64,000 nucleotides of DNA from Podocnemis expansa (taxonomy: Eukaryota > Chordata > Testudines > Podocnemididae). The translations under genes were made by a program, and so were the position numbers. Of the stretch, positions 35,601 through 50,600 are shown piece by piece. The stretch covers positions 4,987,996-5,051,995 of the forward strand of contig ML682067.1 of the NCBI GenBank assembly GCA_007922195.1, written 5' to 3'. How positions within the stretch are numbered: the first letter of the stretch is position 1; each line of letters starts with the position of its first letter. Under the pieces are notes generated by a model, which was not told where the DNA came from, did not search any database, and worked only from the letters and a program-made list of their open reading frames with translations.

Positions 35601-38600
35601 TTCTTGATGTAGCTAACATCAAGATTACCTAATTTTAAGTCTTCATAAATTGCTTTTTGTACTGCAAAGAAATCAAAATACTACAGATGCATACCATATT
35701 GTGCAAAATTGCAGTTCTTCATGCTTTCGTGTTTGATACATCTGACACGGTCTCAAAAACTGTTTTGAGGCTTCACTTGATTTGTGAAAACAATGCTGCA
35801 CCAACCCCTTCTTGCTGGGGATGGGATATGAGAAATTATTAGGGATAGACAATGCCTGTGTCAAGGGAAGATGGAGAAAGAGGGGCAGGTTCAGCTGTTC
35901 TATGTATGAGGTAATAAGGAAGATGAATTTCTCTAACCCTCCTACCCCACCTACCACTAGCCAAGCCTGAGGTATCTTGGGCATACAGCAGCCATCCTGC
36001 TAGGATTGTTCCTGTTCTCCCTGCCCCATGTCACTGAAGGACAGTTTAAATTATGTTTCCAAGATACTGTGAAGGCAAGGCCGAGGGCGGGGAAGGGGGT
36101 GGGAAGGAAATGGTCTCACCAAACTGACAGTTTGGGTATTAAGAAAATTTTTTCCTGTCAATCTAGCAGGGCATCCAGTATGTGTTAACCTCATACATTC
36201 TAGAAGCACAGTTTTAGGTTAATAAGGATTATCATAGCACTTTAAAAGAATGTATGCTTATAAGTGGAATTTGTAATTTGCTTGCAAGCTGCAACTGATG
36301 TCTAGCATCGGGAAGAGTCTCTAAGGGATCAGCTGTCAGAAGAAAACACGAGTAAAAAAACACAGGAGATGGTGGATACCCTGTGTTGACATGTAGGAAA
36401 GATTCTTTCATCTGATGTCTTAAAAGACTAAAGAACGCTCATTCTTCCTCATAGGGGAAGATGAATATCTTTTTAGAACATCTTTATGAGCTGAATCCCA
36501 TAGGTTACACTTAAAGAAGACCAACCCAAAACAGTGATTACTGCGACTTTGTAATTTTTGTGGTAAATCTAATGGCTTTGTTGGGTCAGGAAATGTGCTC
36601 AACTTTCTCCTGAGAACATTAAGTATCCAATAGGCTACATGAATCCAGAATTCAACTTTGAGTTACACAGAAACTCAAGTATATAAAAATGTTAAATTGA
36701 TAATCATTTTGTTTCATCTTAACATGGTTAAAATGTATAAAGGCAGATATTTAAACTCTAGAGAAAAAACAATTCCAACAACACAACAGCTTTAAATGAA
36801 AATGTGATATACCTCAATTCCAGAAACAAGTAGTCAGACAAGTAAAAACTAAAGAGAATGGTCAAAAGATACATTTTGCATCTTACTGCTTGTTTCTAGC
36901 TTTTTAATTAAGGCCTTGCTGAAAGATAGGTTTTAGAAAGATTTTACTAAAAGCTATCTATTAGTATGTATAAGACAAATCAGTTACCTCTAGGAGGTGA
37001 CCAGTTAGAGGTCTCCACAGAATCTCAATCCTATGCATGTTAACGAGTCCTGTTTCCAGCAGTTTAGCAACAGCAAAAAGAGATGGTTCCTAAGAAAAAT
37101 AGAATTTAAACACAGGATTAGAGGTTCCTAGTGTCATTTATAAACGTTCCCATTCTTCTAATTTACCAGTAAACATTTTTACCTCATTACAATGATTGTA
37201 TCTGGCAAGTTACACAAGTCACAAATTTCACACTTCAGCTAGATGGATTGGAAGGTTTCCAAAGATTCATCAGTACTATGCTATTACCAGTCATAAGGGG
37301 GTAGCAAAACTGACAAACACTCCCTTTGGAGAACCATGTTTTCCTCTTCTGATATTTTGAGTTTGCCAGAGTAGCATAAGCTTTAAAATCCCTCCCAAAG
37401 CTCTCCTTCTCTTGAATAATAATTCATTTTAAGGCTATCCTTCCCAGTGGAAAAACTGAATGCACTTGACTACCAAAAGCATCTTTCAGTTCCATCGCAA
37501 CACTTAAATCAGAAATACAGTAGAACTTCAAAGATGCAAAAACCAGAGTGATGAACTGACTGGTCAACTGCAGACGCTCTGAAACCAGAAATAAGAAAAT
37601 CAGGCAGCAGTGGACCAGGGTGGGGGGAAAGAAACCAAATTCCACGCCTGTATTGCAAGATCAGCATGCACAATGGAAACATTTCAGGTTCTCTGCTGTT
37701 CCTGTAATGTAAAGGTGCTATTTCACCCACTCCTACCCCACCTTGCTGAGAGGAGAAAGTTGTTTTCAGCATGAACACCCCTGCCCCCCACTCCAGAGCC
37801 TGGGAAAGAAAGCTCCCTGTTGATGCAAGAAACAGAAGGATGCAGTCAAACCCTGGCATGGAGTTAGAGTGGGAGTCAACTGTGCTCTGGTGGAGTTTTA
37901 AAGGACTGTAACCCACATACCAATGTGGCCCAATCTTTGCCTGGATCCTGCCAGCACCTCTGGGAGTGCAACTCACCTTCATTTGTTTCTTCTGGAGCAT
38001 GGCAAGAGTGCACTGAGTAGGGTGAGCTCTGCGGAGAGGCAGCTGACAGCTTGGAGCTTGTAGTGCCAAGGGTGTGGGGCAGTCCCCCTGCCCTCAGTTT
38101 AGTCCACAGGCAATAACAGAAAGGGGAAAGGGCGCTGCTTGCAAAGCAGGCAGTGCTGCCTCATGCCACCTTTGCAGAGATCTGTTCCACCGTCAGCTGC
38201 AAGACACTGACTGCAGATTGCACCTGACAAAGTGGGTCGGAGCCCACAAAAGCTTATGCCTGAAGAAACCTGTTAGTCTATAAGGTGCCACAGGACTCTC
38301 ATTGTTTTGACTGCAGGGTACTGTACCATAATCTTATGGCCAGAATTATGAAAATTTCAGAGTTATGAACAACCTTCACTCCTGATGTACTCATATCTTT
38401 GAGGGTCTACTGTACATATAAGCCAAGGGTAGAAACTATTGTCTAAATACTTAGAAACTAGATACTTATTACTGTTATCCTAAATTTAGAATCAAAGCTG
38501 TAAATTACCAAAGAGCTGTGATTAATCTCCCATTCATTTGATTTGTATACAAATATTAGTAACTTATGCTAAACTATTAGAACAATTTACTACTACCACA

Positions 38601-41600
38601 CAGTAAAACTGTCTTGTTATAATTATGCTGCAGACTGCACTTCCCTTTTTCCCCTTAATGTGAGATTCCTTGTTCTCATTTTTAGTTGATTTTAAATTCA
38701 AACTATTTTAGCTCATCTTCCTTTCTTCTTATTTTGAAGATGCCCTCCCATTTTATAATTTTAGTAGATAATTAAAGACCATTTCATTATTTTACTATTT
38801 ACTTCACTCCTAATGACACTATCACCAAAGCAAGAGTTCACCCAATACCATGCCACTCAGGGGAAATCAGCACACCCCCCCCCAAGCTCTTTAAATATCT
38901 CTGGAGGACACAGGGTTCTGAAAGTTGTTCTTTGAAATGATCAGTGCTCCACTTCTCTCATCAAATCTCTGAAGTAGTAACTTGAGGGTTTTTTGTTTGC
39001 TTTAAACCAAAACTGTCAAACTTTTTTGGAGAATTCTACATAATACTGTTTGAAACTGAACATTTTAACACATCCCAGAGCATATAGTGCCATTCACAAC
39101 ATACTAGCTTTCTGAAATCTATGAAGCTTTTAAATAACATCTACAACCTGATTTATTAATGGAAATGCACAATACTGTGTAATTACTGTTAGAAAACATG
39201 ATAACAATACCACACGAGCGTTCAAAGAGGATTTAATACATTTCTAACCATTAAGAGAAGGAAATTTTTTGCTCTTAAATGTGTTAATTTTATGATCATG
39301 TCACATCTATCATATGTTGTATTAGCTTATCTTGATACTAAAAACAGTGATCTAGCTTAAGAACAAACTTGATGAGTCTGATGCCTATCTTACAATAATG
39401 TATCTGAAAAGTAATAATAAAATAATTTATACCTTATTATTTCCATAGGCCATTTCCATGGCTTCCAGAGACAAGGAACAAAGGGCATTTATTAAATGAT
39501 GTAAAGACACGTCATCAAGGTACCTAAAAAATACCAGCTATCAGAAGGCTGTCACAGCTGATACAAACAAATACTCAGATCATACGAAGATGTCTCTTAC
39601 TGTGAGCTTTCAAACAGTCTTGAAAGTATGTTGGATATAACTGGTAAATCAGTCATCACTGCTGTGGTTAGAACCTATGGGACACAGAAATATGTTTTGT
39701 AGATTTCAAAAGAAATATTGCACAATCATTAAATTACAGAATGAACAATTGTGCTTACTGTGCTGGGTCCTTCTACAGCTCTCCCAGGTTTTAAGGCACC
39801 TCCCACACCAGGTTTTAAACCAAGAATCCATACTAGATGCTGAAAGACAAAGGATGGATTTCTAACTGAAGTATATATGAATGTAAAAATACTGTATTTG
39901 AATTATTTTGGCAATATCTGGTCTTGTAATTATTTCTCTGAGTTCCATGAGAAAAGCTTCATCAATTTGTGAGATGAAGATAATACTTCAACTCTTTGAG
40001 AGCAGTCTGCCTGCACCTGCTTTCTCTCGCAAATAAAACAAACAAGGTTCAGAGCACAGTGCTAGAGCACTCTTTCATGGACATCAGCATGTATAACAAG
40101 TAAAGTTCAATCAAAATATATTATACTGTCTTTTTCAGATCAATATCTTAGAAATCATAACCCCCATCCCATTATAATAAAAAAGCAATACATGCATTAC
40201 CTACACCATACCTGTAGAGTAGCCAAGACAAGTTGCCATGATGTACCAAGAACCGCTCCATGGCAGTGAGCCAAGTTAAGTAATGTCCTCATGCACTGAA
40301 TATTTTTTGAAGTCAACTAGACAGAATACGTTACATCATTATAGATATGCATTATGAGAAGTCAATGGCATTCCTAGTAAAATTACTAATCTTCAAAAAT
40401 AGTTAATGATAAATTAAACATAAAACCTATACATATGTGATGCATCTATACTACACAAGTAACAACAGCTTTCAACAACTGGTCCCCTTATTCCCAATTT
40501 AATAAAGATTGGGAATAGCTTGATAGTGTAGACAGAGCAAAATTATTTTCAATATTTATCACAGAAATTCTTCTAGAAACCTTGTTTATCCAGGCATCTG
40601 ACATTTTAAAAAAATGCATCTTCCATTATACGACAGTCTACATTAGCTGTTTTTAAACCACAGCTGAGGGAGAAAAAGAGCTTCCATTACTGATAGCCCC
40701 AGTCATGGCAATAGGTCATTCAAGTGCATAAGAAGCCATGGTGAATATAGATTTTCCACATTTACAGGAAAGGTTCTCCCAGCTATAAAAGATGAGGAGA
40801 CTACTTCAAGAAAATGGCCGTCTTCTTACAACTAAAGACGATCCATTACCTCTGCTACGAGAAATATGAGAGATTTCCAGTTAATAGAGAATAAGTTCAG
40901 TTCATTATAGTAGTAAAGAATCAAATGGGAAGAAAGGGATTGAGAGAGAATCAGATACAGAGAAAGAAAGTAATACAACTGAAAAATAAAAAGGAACGAA
41001 GAGTCTGGTGGGGCTTTCAAAGACTAACAAATTTATCACATGAGCTTTCACAGGAGAAAATCCCATTTCACCAGATGCCTAACAAAAAAGTTATATAAAA
41101 TTGTACTTTACCATTACTGTTCCCTGTGGCTGCAGAGCTAGTGGTTGCCCTACTGCTACAACTTGTTGATGAGACTCACTTGATGGACTGATCATCTGCA
41201 CATTCTGTCCCTGAATAGAATAAGCTAAAGAACAAAGAAAAATCATCATATAAAATGCAGTAAATATTCTATTTACTTGGCTGCAAACACATAAGTAGTA
41301 ACATTACTCAGCTGAGTGGTCCCATGGATAAATTTGCAGGCTGAGGCCATAAGTTATATATTTAGAGTAACGTCATTATATCACTTTATTTTATAGGTAA
41401 AAAATAACACGAAGCCTCTCACTTACATGTGTTACTTTATATGCCTTATGCTACAGCAGAATAGATGTTCATTCTTAAAGGAAAACCATCAACTTAAAAA
41501 AAAAAAACCCTAAAAATTTCAGTTCTGTATGAAAAACACATGTCTAACTGTTGTTAAAAGTAAACGATGATTACCCGGCAGTTGCCAGAGTTTTTTGAGA

Positions 41601-44600
41601 TGTACCTACACATTCCCATTTTTGGATGTACCAACAGTGCAGACTAGACAGTCCAGATGCACTGTTTGCACATCACGAGAGTGGAAATGTGCAAAATCCA
41701 TTTGAAGACAACTACCTAAGGTGATTATTAGAGCTCAAAAAGATTTTGCTTCATATTCTCCACTGAATTTACTCTGTGCATACTCAGTTGCTCTTTTTCT
41801 TCCCTTTAGTTCTCACCTTCCCTCAGATGCATGGTTATTACACAGAAAAAAAGAGAAATATTTTAAAAATAAAAAAGGATTATAAAACCAGAAAGACTTT
41901 GGAGATTAGTGCCAGAAATTATTTTATTTTTTTTTTAAATAACTGGGACTTCTGATTGTTATTTCCTTTTAAACACCAGTTTACGAATACTGTGTATTTA
42001 CAGAAGGACAAACCATATGTGCCTCTTTTTTATTTTACCTGCGCTGGAGGATTTTGGTATTGTAAACACTATGATAAGCCATTTGCCAAACTTGCATTAT
42101 ACCTCATGCCCACACTCAAAATGTTTGTAGTGGTGCACAAGCACGGCCAACCCTGTCAAAACTGCATTTTCTCTATGTAAGACTCATTACCAGGCCCCAA
42201 GTCACTTTAGACAACTGTAGCTTGCATGCTCAAAGTGAAAGGGTTATAGCTGCATTATGTCTTCCCTGTTCGGTGCTAATGACAAAGGGTGACTGACCCC
42301 TTTAGGAGGAAGTGTACTAGTGATTAATTAGCTGCCACCCAAATGGAATTAAAAGGTGCACATGGGCCATATAAGGGGAAGACAGAGAAGAGCAAGTGAG
42401 AGGTGCCTGAGAGTAAAGATAGAATGAGCAAGGAACGGAACAGGTGAGAGCTGCCTGAGACGAAGAGACACTCTGGAGGAAGTGTAGCAGGCCCTACCTG
42501 AGAATGGGGAGGAATTGGTTAGGGAACTAACTGAGAAACCAGCCTGCTAGCCCAGACAGCCAGCACCAATAGACTGGAAAGGGTTGATTCATCAAACTGT
42601 GCTTTGGATAGAAGAATTAATTGTAAGACTAGTCACTTTTAGGTGCACAGCCAAGAGAGTGAGGCCTTGTAGAAAGAGCAGAAAAGAACTTGAAACTAAG
42701 CACTGGTGGACTCACGAGTGGATGACCAGCAAGCAATGTGCCTGGAGAAGAAAATGAAAAACTGCTGATACTTTTTATTGTGGGAATCTGAAGAATGGGT
42801 TCTACAGGCTATTGTACGTGTATTTGAATGAGTTAAGCCCAGAGGTGGGAGTCTGGATCAGACAGTGAAAGAGAATGTGAACTTTTTTATTGCTGGATAG
42901 GGGAAACTGAGACAGGTGCTCCTGTTGCACTGCAGCCTGCCACAGGAGGGCACCCCAGGCAGCTCTGTCCTATTACAACTATAAAGCTATAGTCTCTGCA
43001 ACTAGCCTGTCCAAATACTATTGGAGGCCTCACCACTTTGTTTCAAGCTACTGCAGTTTCTTGCATTTAATTCATGCAATATACAAAGTACAATTTATTC
43101 AGTATTCTTTAAACAATTTTTAACATTAAACCTCATTAAAGAATATTTAATGCAATAATTATTCCATTCAATTTTACAAATTACATATTTCCTATTGAAA
43201 AATTCTCATTTACTGTTCATGTTCTTATAAAAATTGGTATAGGGGCTTCTAACTGTAGATGGTTAGCCCCAGGTCATTCCAAAAAGAAATGTGTGTGTAT
43301 TTCTCCATTTGTCCACCACAAAACATCAATGGTTTCTGCCTTAGGAGGTATACACCTCATGGGATATACCACAGGTGAAGTGCCACCAGCACAAAAATGC
43401 TGTATTTCCATATTGACACTGAAGGCTTCCTCCCCTGCCCCTGCCCCTGCCCCCCCCCCCCCGCGCACTTGTTGTCCAATAGGTGTCAGCTATATTTAAC
43501 ATTATTAAGACTTCCCAGGCTGTAAATGTGCCTAGAAACCTCTTCATAAAGGGAGATTCTGCAGTGCAAAGGGATCTGCAGGAAAACTTAAAACAGCTTT
43601 AACCCTTACCAATTTACTAGTAGTTTCTGCACTGTATATGGAGGGATTATACACATCCCCCTGTAAGCCATATCTACTCTGCTCATGCAAGAATCCTCAA
43701 CCTTGAGAACTTCCCTTGTGGGATCCAAGGGAGAATGGAGAACAGTGCTGCCATGTCAGCTAAACTGAACTTCCATGTACACGGCAAGGGTTGGGGAGGG
43801 TGTTGCTCCTTCTAATCACAGATGTAGTAACTATGACACTGCACACAGAGTTTAAAAAATCCAAATACTATAAACACAGGTTATTCTGGACATATTTTTA
43901 TGCTCTGTAAAAACACATGTAAAAAAATAACTTAAAATTTCCTCGTGAGTGTTGAGTCACAACTTTTCTATACAGAATAATTAAGATTTTTTAACTTTTT
44001 TTTTAATATGTATTCTCATGACACACCGAAAGGAAGCACAAGAATCAGTTTATCTAGAATACATGAATATTTGAAATAGCAGCCACACATCACATTTTTT
44101 TAAAAAGTTTTCTGTCTCAAAGTTTATTATGGATCAATAGAATAAATCTACAATCATGCAAGGTGTTGCATAAGAGCAGACTCCAGAGAGCTGAGTGGGA
44201 CCTCAGTGATAAGTACCACATTGAAAATCAGCTTTTCAGTTTTATGTACCAACTGAGAAATATTTTATGACAGTAGAAAGGAAACTTGTATGTGTTTAGG
44301 GTCATGTCATGGAAAACAAAAGTATTCCAAGTTGGTCATCTGGTTCGGGATTATTTTTTTTAACAATGGTTAAACTGTGTGTTTAAAATAAGATAAGATT
44401 AGCACAGGGCTCAACAAATGCACTGCTGAACTAGGAGCTGGCCCAAAGGCTAAGGCAACCATCTGTGCTGCGGCACTTCACAATGCCCCGTTGCCAAAAA
44501 AGCTGTGGCTGCCACCACTTTTTGCAGTGCTGCAGTGCAAAAGTGCCGCCTGCTGGTGAGAAATAGCAGCAGCCACCATTTCTGGTGGCAGTGCAACTAC

Positions 44601-47600
44601 ACTGCTGAAGTTACTGGCAGTGTTTTAGGTGACAGTGGGGCATTCAGACTCCTGAGTACTGCGGTGTAGCTAAGACCCATGGTCAGATTTCTGGGAGCCA
44701 TGGCAACCCAGAACATGGGATTTGTTGAGCCCTGGATTAACAAATATGAGTACACAATTAAGGCTAAATTATTTTCTTACATTTGCTGGAAAGAGTTGCA
44801 GTTGTGCTGTTCAGTACAGTGAGGGCATAATGAGGAGGCAAGGACCCTTTGCAAATGGCTGTGATAAAGGCATCTCTTGAAGTCACAAGACCCAGTTTTC
44901 CACAAAGTGCAGCCATGGTCAGCTCTGCTTTTAAAATGTTTTCTGTGGCAGCTTCATCCGTGCTGAAAAGAGTGCAAAGCATTCAACAGAGACTAGTCAT
45001 ATAGTTATGACACAGAAAGAAGAAGCCAACTAGAAGTAAGACTTTTAAAGTTAGCAAAATTCATATACAATACTGTCAACCTTGAAAACGTAAAAGAACA
45101 AATTTGACCAATTAATAAAACATTTTGGAACTCTAATTCTTATTGCATAGCTCTTCTATTCTGCATGATTTAGCACAGGCATAAAGAGGGGATTTGAAGG
45201 ATAATTTTTTAAATTAGCTTTCTCCCATCAGCAGAATGTTTATGACTAGTCAAGAAGGTTTTTGGAATAAAATTATCTAATTAAAAATATTGCAAAACTA
45301 TAGCTACTAGTAAATAAATCCCTCAATGGAAGCAATCATGGCTTTTATCTTTTAAGTGGTATCATTTCAGTGTACTACGAATTCCAGCTGCTAGTGTGAA
45401 AATGACTAAATAAGTAATTAAAATGTAAATCTTCAAAAATCTAATTTCAGTAGACTCTGATCTGAAGTAATAACAAGAGGTGTATAGTAACATAAATAAT
45501 AGAAAAATTCCAAACTTTTAATATTTCAAAGTCAAACACTTTACTTTGAAATCTTGATACAAGGAGGTTCCCCTAGATTTTTAACTATATTTATAGAGCT
45601 GACCCAGAAGCAAGCTAAGAACCTAAGAACTGCTGTACTGGGGCAGACTAATGATCCATCTAGGCCAGTATTCTGTCTTCAGACAGTAGCCAATGCCAGC
45701 TGCTACAAAGCGAATGAACAGAACAAGGCTGTCTGCTCCCAGCTTCTGCCCTCACTGTTTTAGGACACTAAGGCTATGGTGTTACATCCCTGATCATACT
45801 GGCTAATTGCTAATGATGGACCTATCCTCCCTGAACATAGCAAAGTGTTCTTTGAACCCAGTGATAGCTGGAACAAAAGGTTTTAAGATTTATACTAGTT
45901 ATGGAAAAACTATGTCTCAGAGACTAGATACAGCCTGCAAGAGATTTTTTTCTGACCCACCAGCTGGGCCTGGCTAGAGTGCAGCAGTTCCTCCCCCCAC
46001 CCAACCCTGGTCCTTCCCAGCCAGACCCCAAAGTGGCCCTCAGGCCAAAAAGTTTTGCTCACACTAATTTATAAAATTTTCAGCAGAAATGGTGATGATA
46101 AGAAAACAACCAGACAAAAAGTTGCAAGAAACTGGTACAGAGAAATTGGTCAGGAGGAGAGAGGCTTTATATTTGTAGGGAATATCTTCAATATGTGTAG
46201 CGCAAAGAATTTTTTTTCTAAATAAATTACTGTATAAATTGCATTTAACTCCAGTTAAGATTCATCTTATTTCTGTTATTAAGGAGGCATTCTGCTGGAG
46301 TGGTTGGAGCAAGAGGAAAACATACTTGAACATACTTGATGATTGTGTCCAGACATTTGAGTTTGGGAATGAGATTATTACATAGGTTCATTTTATGACA
46401 AAATGCTCATCTCCTACAGACCCCCCTACTTGCTCACTTAATGCTCCAGTAAAGTATCTACATTTTAAACTGAATGACAATTTTTTTTTTTTGTTATGGT
46501 TAGCAGGTAAGGGAATGACCCCTTATGCTTATGGAATTGTAGCCTAGTAAAACATGGACTGTCCTTGTAATGAAAAAGTTTTCGCACTAATGTACACAAG
46601 GGACTCACCAAAAAGCGGATAACTAGTTAGAAATGTGGTCACTCCTTTCACCAGGTTCTTTGAATATTAATTTGACCCAGAATAAGTAATAAGGAATGCA
46701 CAATATAGCACATTAATTTTGCCATATATACATATAATTATATAATAAAAACAAACAAACTTTGCCTAACAAAAAGTTGTAAAAATATTAATTTCTCTAA
46801 TAAAAAGATTTCTCATCCCAGAAAGAACTAGAGCTGTGTTATCTTTTTGGGGATCATCAGGGAGATTATTCCTAACTAGCCCCCAGACTGTTCTTCATTA
46901 ACTCATAATTACTACCAAATCATTCTTTCCCCATTTCCTATGAATAGCTTCACCCCTTACATATGTCAATTAGACAGGCCCCAAAAAACCTGTTTTGAAC
47001 AGAATTGTGAACGTAACCTATGAAGGATAAGCAAAAATTAACAGAGGGAGTACCTGGCATCAAGAAGAAGCGACAGTGCAGCAAGAAGACCACACCAGCA
47101 GGCATTCACCATTTCTTCCCAAACAGCTCTAACAACTTAGAAGAAAAAGAGTTATAGTACTAATAAATACCAGAAGTTTATTAAATAACTGCTGGAACAA
47201 ATGCACAAACGCTAGCTGTCGGATCTTTTCAGGTTAATAATGTATAAAATCAAAATTACTTTTACATTCCCCTAAACGAAAAAGTAGTCACATTTGAGAG
47301 AAAACTGTTGACGTGCAAATACCACCCAATCATTAAACATTAAAGAAACTGCTGGTTAAGTCATCACCCATTGACTTGATTTTATGCACTCTGATTCCTC
47401 ACTTCTAACAAATTCAACATAAAAACAACTGCACTAAATCACACTCAGCCCACAACTTTAACTGTAACTAGAACCAGATTAAGACATATCCTCCACAGAG
47501 ATACATGCACTAATAAAGGGTATAGACATGTGGGAAGGAAAGATCTATTCTGATGTGTTTGAATGAGGGGATAAATATGCTCCCTCCATTCACGGATTTC

Positions 47601-50600
47601 CAGATTCCTGGGAGGTTTTCACTTTCCCCAACTACAGATCTGGTCTGATGGACTTGAACATTATCCATATTGTTTTTTTTTACTCCTGGTCTCCCCACAT
47701 TTGGCACGTCACAAAGGTGAATCTTGCCATGTGTTCCTGGGAGCCATGCAGCATCATCACGGAGAGTCTGGACCTGCTGATGCCGTTGCTAATTCTAATG
47801 TCATGTCCATAATTTACTCAGTTGGGAAGTAGTACTGAGTGTTGATGTCTCAGCAGAGAGGCATTCAGCTCCCTGCAGCCCTACTGCCTCAACTTCCTGA
47901 CAGACTAAACGGCAATACCATCAAGAGCCAAGTCTTTTAGTCCTCAGAAAGTAGGCTCAACACAAATTGGCTTCCAGCACCATTGCTTCTACTTCTTTCT
48001 CTGTGTTTTTAATGAGATTCCCTTCTCCTCTCTGCACTATAGCCCCATTTAACTTTTGTTTCCCCAGCACCTCCCCACCTTGCCACCTGCTGCCATGGAG
48101 CTGCTCCTCTAGCCGTGTGCAGTGCCATTTCAGTACCCCCTACTGACCAGGATGCTTCCCTGAGAACTAAGGACTGGACAAGGAAGGCAGGTAGTAATGG
48201 AGAAGAGAACTAACTAGCTGAACTTGTTCTCTTACCCTCCACCTCCACTCCCCACATCCCCAACAAATAAAACTGCTCATAGCAAAAAAGGAAAATCACT
48301 TAAAATTTAAAAAGGCTGAGATGTTATAAGAGTTAAATAGGGTGCATGAACAAATACACATAAAAAGTTAGGAGTTTTTAGAGACTCCAGCTAATCATAT
48401 AGTGTTTTTAAAGAAAATTTTAAAAAGAGATCATTTTAAAACACTTCTTCTGTCAGTTACTAAAATGTGATTGCAAATTAAATAAAATTTTCTTGTCCCA
48501 CAAAAAATTAGTATATAAAACTTAAATACTAAATTAAAATACAGTGTGAGAAAAATGGATTTTAGCCTTGGTTTAAGTGTAAATCTGAAAGCAATCTTAA
48601 CGATGGAACTGCTAGGATGCTTCCATAAAATTCCATTTAAAACTTCTAAAAAAGCCTGAATGCATAAAAAAATTCAGACATTTAATCATCAGGTTTTATT
48701 TCTCTTGTATTTTACTTAACACAGCTTCTGCATTTTTGTGTACCTAGATCCTTGTCAGTTTGGTCAGATACTGACTGCAAGTCTTGCTGGTCTGAAGACT
48801 GTGTCGGTGATGAAGTTGCCTCAGTCACAATCTGTTCGTCTGTTTCAGCCTGTCCTAACTCTCCTTCAATCATGGTAGTGATACCACGGACAAGATCCAG
48901 TAAACAGTGGAATGCCACAGACATGGCATAACCATCAGGAATTGTAGGTGGCTCTACTTTGTCCAGCATTTCTAAACTGCAAGATTAAAAACAGAAATAC
49001 TGATGAAGTCATCATATGAATTAATGAATAGTAAAGAAAATTTGATCAAAAAGATTTACAATATTTCATTGCCACTATTAAACTATCAAGAGGTTCTGAA
49101 GCAGTGTCCTAACCGGGTACTCAAGATCTATGAAAGAGAGTTATACACCAAATACATACAAAAATAATTAGAAGTATGACTAAATATAGGGGCGTTAGCA
49201 TGCCGAAACTATTATATATCTATGCCAATAAATCTTTGAGATAGTGTTAAGTTAGTCACACATTTAAGCAGATTTCACTGAATGAATCAATTCATTTGTA
49301 TTCTTACTGTACTAACTCGAAACAAATTACAGTACCTACCACAAATGTACCACCTACAGATTTTGGGAATTTAGACAAAAGAAAAGTAATTTATAAAAAT
49401 CAACACAAAGTAAACATTAAAATACAGAAACCATAAGATTATAACATATAGAAGTCACTGCTAGTCTGTTCCTATGAAAAATTATTGCAGACGCCCACCA
49501 TAGCAAGACAACATGTTGAAGGGTAATCAAATACTTATCATCCCTCACCCAACCATTTGCATTAGACAACAGCAGCCACTGCAACCACAGAAGAGGCAGA
49601 GGTAGAACAGAAGTAACTTAAAACACTGGGTTACAAGTGATGAACAAAGGGACTGGATACGAGCCCAGTGTCTGCAATACAACATAACAGTTTATCCATC
49701 TCCGGCTAAACTAGAATGCTGAAGGTGATTGCTCGCATGTATATATGTAAGTCCTCTAACACACCTTTAGATTTACTGTACAAAGTCCATGTTTAAATTC
49801 TCTGGTGGTGTATATCATGTGACCACACCATCACTATTTATTTTACTATCACAGTTTCACTGCCTCTCCTCCCATCTTGCTGTTCCCCAGATGACTGAAA
49901 ATCAGCATAGAGCTGGTCAGCACAATGTGAAAAGAAACCAGACAGTGGTCTGCACAAGGAGATACAGGTACAATGGTGCCCCAGGAACTACCCATTGCCC
50001 CAACAATCACCACCTGAACCTCATGCAGCTCTTCATTCTACTGTCCTAATTCATCCAGCTGCCCAGGTATGGACCCCTGCACCACCAAATACCAGTCCTC
50101 TTACTCAGATGCCCCAGCTATTTCCATTAGCATGCTCCCAAAGAGAGATCCTTCATAACCTGCTTCAGGGAAGCCCTGAGGAGACAGAATTCTGCCTTCC
50201 AATCCTGTCCCACCCCTGCTTTCAACTGCTCAAGGTGAGGTGTATCAGTGGCTTGCTCTCAATCTATGAGGGAAAAAAAAAAAAATCACACGAGGAACTT
50301 GAGCGGCACAAAACAGAAAAGCAACTTTGCCTGATTATCTCAAATCAGGAGAGGAGAGAGGTTGTATATGGACATTGCCCCAGTCTGGCATATAAACATT
50401 CAGTGAGGCTATAACTTGAGCACAGCTGACTGGTTTTAGCAATCACAGGGGCAGCATTAGAGACCAGCCTATACAAAAAAAGTAGGCTAATTAGCACTAG
50501 CTATCTAAAGTTCTTCTCTGACAAGGTAACAAGCTTTATGGATAGCACGGAAGTAGTAGATGTGATATATCTTAACTGTAGGAATGCTTCTGATAGTCTC

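Larger units (their letters stand above)
37090..39432 (-). other. MON2 intron between exons 12 and 13
   Basis: It holds the second mariner-type element (37518-38412) with a nested repeat. A C11 run lies near 38873-38883. The remainder is AT-rich without recognised elements. Confidence 0.8.
41225..44780 (-). other. MON2 intron between exons 7 and 8
   Basis: It holds a purine-rich stretch (42240-42965) with AGTGAGAGGTGCCTGAGAG-type repeats and a CCTGCCACAGGAGGGC motif seen in turtle repeats. It also has a (CCCCTG)n/poly-C tract (43434-43462) and a hAT MITE (44405-44734). Nothing recognised in 41230-42230. Confidence 0.65.

Noticed and set aside
41038..41078. Active intronic ribozyme on the MON2 sense strand
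   Set aside because: The core has CTGGTGA instead of CTGATGA and stem II is poorly paired, so this copy is unlikely to cleave. Only the family-level motif is reported.
47112..47130. Alternative acceptor TTGTTAG for exon 6
   Set aside because: It leaves exons 5 and 6 out of phase. The CTAAG acceptor five bases earlier keeps the frame and matches the expected protein length.
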